Assembly: GCA_002309275.1 (NCBI GenBank)
Contig: DBXL01000205.1
Span: 2,606 to 18,158 of the forward strand
Direction of reading: 5' to 3'
Origin: Ruminococcaceae bacterium UBA1213
GTDB lineage: Bacteria > Bacillota > Clostridia > Oscillospirales > Acutalibacteraceae
DNA length: 15,553 nt
How positions within the stretch are numbered: position 1 is the first letter of the stretch; each line of letters begins with the position of its first letter. The notes below the pieces were generated by a model. The model was not told the origin of the DNA and did not search any database. It was given only the letters and a program-made list of their open reading frames with translations. Positions 12,840 to 15,553 of the stretch are shown piece by piece. Made by a program: the position numbers and the translations under genes.

Positions 12840-15553
12840 ATGGCAAGAAGTGCAGGCATTCTTATGCCGATAACTGCACTGCCGTCACCTTACGGTATCG
12901 GTACTCTCGGACAGGCAGCTTATGATTTTGTTGACTTTCTGAAAGCTTCCGGACAAAAGTACTGGCAGATACTTCCTGTCGGTCCGACAAGCTACGGGGA
13001 CTCCCCCTATCAGTCTTTCTCAACATATGCAGGCAATCCTTATATGATAGATTTGGATAAGCTGTGTGATGAGGGACTTCTCGTGAGAGATGACCTGAAA
13101 AAAATTGATTGGGGCACGAATTCTCAATATGTTGACTACGAAAAAATCTATAATGAGAGATTCAAGGTTCTTCGTCAGGCATATGAGAACTTCAAGTCGC
13201 ATAATCAGCAGGAATACTGGGACTTCATGCGTGATGAGGACTGGTGGCTTACTGACTACGCTTTGTATATGGCAGTTAAAAAGCTGTTTGATGACAAGGC
13301 ATGGACAGAGTGGCCTGACCATCTTATCAAGTACAGAAATCCCGATACGATCAATTATTATCTGAATTTCTTGTTCGAGGACGTTATGTTCTGGAAATTT
13401 ACACAGTTCCTCTTCTTCAGACAGTGGAGAGAACTGAAAAAATATGCAAACGACAATGGTGTTCTTCTGTTCGGCGATATGCCTATCTATGTCGCTATGG
13501 ACAGTGCGGACACATGGGCACACCCCGAAGTATTCTGGCTTGACGAAGCAAGAAATCCTGTTTGTGTAGCAGGCTGTCCGCCGGATTACTTCTCGGAAAC
13601 AGGTCAGCTTTGGGGCAATCCTCTTTATAACTGGATGTATCTCGAAAACACCAATTTCGATTGGTGGGTAGAACGTATATGGTCCGCTTCAAGAATGTAT
13701 GACATTACGAGAATAGACCATTTCAGAGCGTTTGACCAGTTCTATGCAATTCCCTACGGCTCGGAAACGGCTGTCAATGGTCAGTGGCTTGAAGGTCCGA
13801 AAATGAGATTCTTCAATAAACTGAAAGAGCGTCTGGGAGATATTACGATTATTGCAGAAGATTTGGGATTGATGACACCGGGCGTTATAGAGCTTCTCAA
13901 GCAGTCAGGCTATCCCGGAATGAAAATTCTGGAATTTGCATTTGACTCAAAAGAGGAAAATGACTATCTGCCGCATTTGTATAATAAAAACAGCGTATGC
14001 TATACAGGCACGCATGACAATGACACCATCATGGGCTGGTATAAGACCGCTGACAGACCGGATAAACTGTTTGCAAAGCATTATTGTGCCCTTAACAAGA
14101 CAGAAGGCTATAACTGGGGCTTTATTCGTACAGTTTATGCAAGTATCAGTGATTATGCGATTATTCAAATGCAGGATATTCTCGGTCTCGGAAGCGAGGC
14201 AAGAATGAATACGCCGTCAACTCTCGGCGGAAACTGGGCTTGGAGAATGAAAGAGGGGGCAAATACCCCGAAAATTGCTAATAAGCTGTATGAGCTTACA
14301 AAAACTTATAAAAGGCTGGAGGAAAATAAGAAGATGAAAAAGAATGCCATTATTGACAATCTTGTTGCAAATGCAAAGAACGGCTATTGCAAAGATGTTT
14401 CCGAACTTACCCCGGGCGAACTCCACAATGCACTCGGCAGAGCTGTGATGGGCGAAATATCCGAAAGATGGAACGAGAGCCAGAGAAATCATGCCAACAG
14501 AAGAAGAGCATACTATTTCTCAGCAGAGTTCCTTATGGGACGTATGGTTTACAATAACCTGTATTCACTCGGCGTACTTGAGCAGACAAAGAAACTCCTT
14601 GCAAACAAGGGCGTTGACATCAATATATTTGAAGAAATAGATGATGCTGCACTTGGTAACGGCGGTCTGGGCAGACTGGCTGCATGTTTCCTTGATTCCG
14701 CTGCAACTCATGATGTACCCCTTGACGGCTATGGCATACGCTATAAATTTGGTCTTTTCAAGCAGCAGCTCAGAGACGGTGCACAGTTTGAAGTGGCTGA
14801 TGACTGGCAGCGTTTCGGCGATCCGTGGAGTGTAAGAAGAGAAGAAGATACAGTTATAGTAGAGTTTGCAGACCAGAGAGTAAAGGCTGTTCCCTATGAC
14901 ATGGCTATCATCGGCTACGGCACAGATAATATCAATACTCTCCGTTTGTGGCAGGCTGAACCTCTCAATGTATTCGACTTCCTTGCATTCAATGACGGCT
15001 ACTACAAGCAGGCTGACGATGAAAGAGAAAAGGCTGAGGATATTTCAAAAGTTCTCTATCCCAACGATAAGAACCATGAAGGTAAAGTTCTCCGCTTCAA
15101 ACAGCAGTATTTCTTCTGTTCCGCATCTTTGCAGGATATTATCAGAAGATACAAGAAAAGACATGGTACAGAATTCAAATATTTCGCTGATGAGACCGTT
15201 ATACAGCTCAACGACACTCATCCGACAGTATCTATCCCCGAACTTATCAGACTTCTTGTCAATGAAGGCTGTGACTTTGACTGGGCGTTCAGCGTTGCTC
15301 AGAGAACATTTGCCTATACTAACCATACAGTTATGGCAGAGGCTCTTGAAAAGTGGGATAAAGACCTTATTATAAGCGTTGTTCCGCAGATATATGATAT
15401 TATTGTAAGAATAAATGACAAACTCCTCAGAGAACTCAAGGACAGAGGCGTTGATGACAGCAATATGAAGATTATAGACGGCAACCGTGTACACATGGCA
15501 CGTCTTGCTATCTATGCATCAAGCTATGTAAACGGTGTTGCATGGATACATAC
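12840..15553 (+). CDS. malQ-glgP: 4-alpha-glucanotransferase / glycogen (maltodextrin) phosphorylase fusion, 3' end cut off
   Basis: One frame with no stop runs from ATG 12840 to the window edge (904 residues seen). Residues 1 to about 497 are a full GH77 MalQ. Asp293 in R-I-D-H-F-R-A-F is the nucleophile and Glu340 in I-I-A-E-D-L-G the acid/base. The H-D pair at 392-393 is in G-T-H-D-N-D-T, and the active-site loop C-P-P-D-Y-F-S-E-T-G-Q-L-W-G-N-P-L-Y is intact. From residue 499 the protein becomes a GT35 phosphorylase: E-L-H-N-A-L-G-R-A-V, Y-Y-F-S-A-E-F-L-M-G-R, A-L-G-N-G-G-L-G-R-L-A-A-C-F-L-D-S, D-G-Y-G-I-R-Y-K-F-G, A-D-D-W, L-R-L-W, K-V-L-Y-P-N-D, K-Q-Q-Y-F, L-N-D-T-H-P-T, T-N-H-T. About half of a GT35 domain is present; the PLP lysine lies beyond the edge. 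MalQ makes long chains from short maltodextrins and GlgP cuts them to glucose-1-phosphate. Codons are richer in TTC, TAC, GAC and CTC than in neighbouring genes, which suggests high expression. Confidence 0.93.
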   Translation, partial: MARSAGILMPITALPSPYGIGTLGQAAYDFVDFLKASGQKYWQILPVGPTSYGDSPYQSFSTYAGNPYMIDLDKLCDEGLLVRDDLKKIDWGTNSQYVDYEKIYNERFKVLRQAYENFKSHNQQEYWDFMRDEDWWLTDYALYMAVKKLFDDKAWTEWPDHLIKYRNPDTINYYLNFLFEDVMFWKFTQFLFFRQWRELKKYANDNGVLLFGDMPIYVAMDSADTWAHPEVFWLDEARNPVCVAGCPPDYFSETGQLWGNPLYNWMYLENTNFDWWVERIWSASRMYDITRIDHFRAFDQFYAIPYGSETAVNGQWLEGPKMRFFNKLKERLGDITIIAEDLGLMTPGVIELLKQSGYPGMKILEFAFDSKEENDYLPHLYNKNSVCYTGTHDNDTIMGWYKTADRPDKLFAKHYCALNKTEGYNWGFIRTVYASISDYAIIQMQDILGLGSEARMNTPSTLGGNWAWRMKEGANTPKIANKLYELTKTYKRLEENKKMKKNAIIDNLVANAKNGYCKDVSELTPGELHNALGRAVMGEISERWNESQRNHANRRRAYYFSAEFLMGRMVYNNLYSLGVLEQTKKLLANKGVDINIFEEIDDAALGNGGLGRLAACFLDSAATHDVPLDGYGIRYKFGLFKQQLRDGAQFEVADDWQRFGDPWSVRREEDTVIVEFADQRVKAVPYDMAIIGYGTDNINTLRLWQAEPLNVFDFLAFNDGYYKQADDEREKAEDISKVLYPNDKNHEGKVLRFKQQYFFCSASLQDIIRRYKKRHGTEFKYFADETVIQLNDTHPTVSIPELIRLLVNEGCDFDWAFSVAQRTFAYTNHTVMAEALEKWDKDLIISVVPQIYDIIVRINDKLLRELKDRGVDDSNMKIIDGNRVHMARLAIYASSYVNGVAWIH
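14318..14336 (+). promoter_or_regulatory. Internal Shine-Dalgarno and ATG at the MalQ/GlgP border
   Basis: GGAGG (14318-14322) lies 11 bases before an in-frame ATG (14334-14336, Met499), which is just where a stand-alone GlgP would begin. It may allow separate production of the phosphorylase, or be a relic of two genes that fused by loss of the malQ stop codon. Confidence 0.45.

Noticed and set aside
13020..13523. 167-codon open frame on the - strand inside malQ
   Set aside because: It lies fully inside the GH77 coding region, whose catalytic motifs prove the + strand frame; the antisense frame shows no family motif and no ribosome binding site.
1..15553. CRISPR array, transposon, prophage or integrated element
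   Set aside because: No regularly spaced repeats, no transposase, integrase or phage motifs and no flanking direct repeats were seen; genes are largely core metabolism and envelope functions.

Overview
The window looks like chromosomal DNA of a Gram-positive, AT-leaning anaerobe of the class Clostridia. A Ruminococcus-like Oscillospiraceae member is my best guess, inferred from gene style and not from any marker gene. Supporting signs are strong GGAGG-type ribosome binding sites, a FemAB-type peptidoglycan enzyme, an X2-domain surface protein, a FabV/Ter reductase, and no outer-membrane genes. No rRNA, tRNA, CRISPR array, transposase or phage gene is visible. Almost every base is in a gene, and the longest gene-free gaps are about 160 to 195 bases.

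Region 1 (1-6523, + strand) is a tightly packed probable operon. It holds the C-terminal part of a surface protein with three X2-type Ig-like domains and a C-terminal membrane anchor, an N-terminal-nucleophile amidase of the choloylglycine hydrolase/acid ceramidase type, an ABC ATPase of the MacB/LolD class, and a 1210-residue FtsX-type permease. A roughly 450-residue coiled-coil segment is inserted in the permease's first extracellular domain. A bidirectional hairpin terminator closes the operon. I read it as an envelope-facing transport unit of unknown substrate with an amidase that may act on the same substrate. It is one candidate for an undescribed system.

Region 2 (6539-9590, - strand) carries a FemX/MurM-like aminoacyltransferase for peptidoglycan bridges, then leuD and leuC (3-isopropylmalate dehydratase) in leuC-leuD order. 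A strong palindromic hairpin separates the leu pair from the FemX promoter region.

Region 3 (9615-12647, + strand) starts from a promoter divergent to leuC and holds an unrecognised lipoprotein, an HSL-family esterase and a FabV/Ter NADH enoyl reductase, probably one transcript.

Region 4 (12648-15553, + strand) has a good sigma-A promoter with a 17-base palindrome just after it, then one uninterrupted reading frame that runs off the window. It encodes a complete GH77 4-alpha-glucanotransferase (MalQ) joined in frame, with almost no linker, to a GT35 glycogen/maltodextrin phosphorylase (GlgP/MalP). All three GH77 catalytic acids are present. The GT35 half is cut by the window edge before its PLP lysine. 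An internal Shine-Dalgarno and ATG sit exactly at the domain border. This fusion, which would couple chain disproportionation to phosphorolysis, is the most striking object here.
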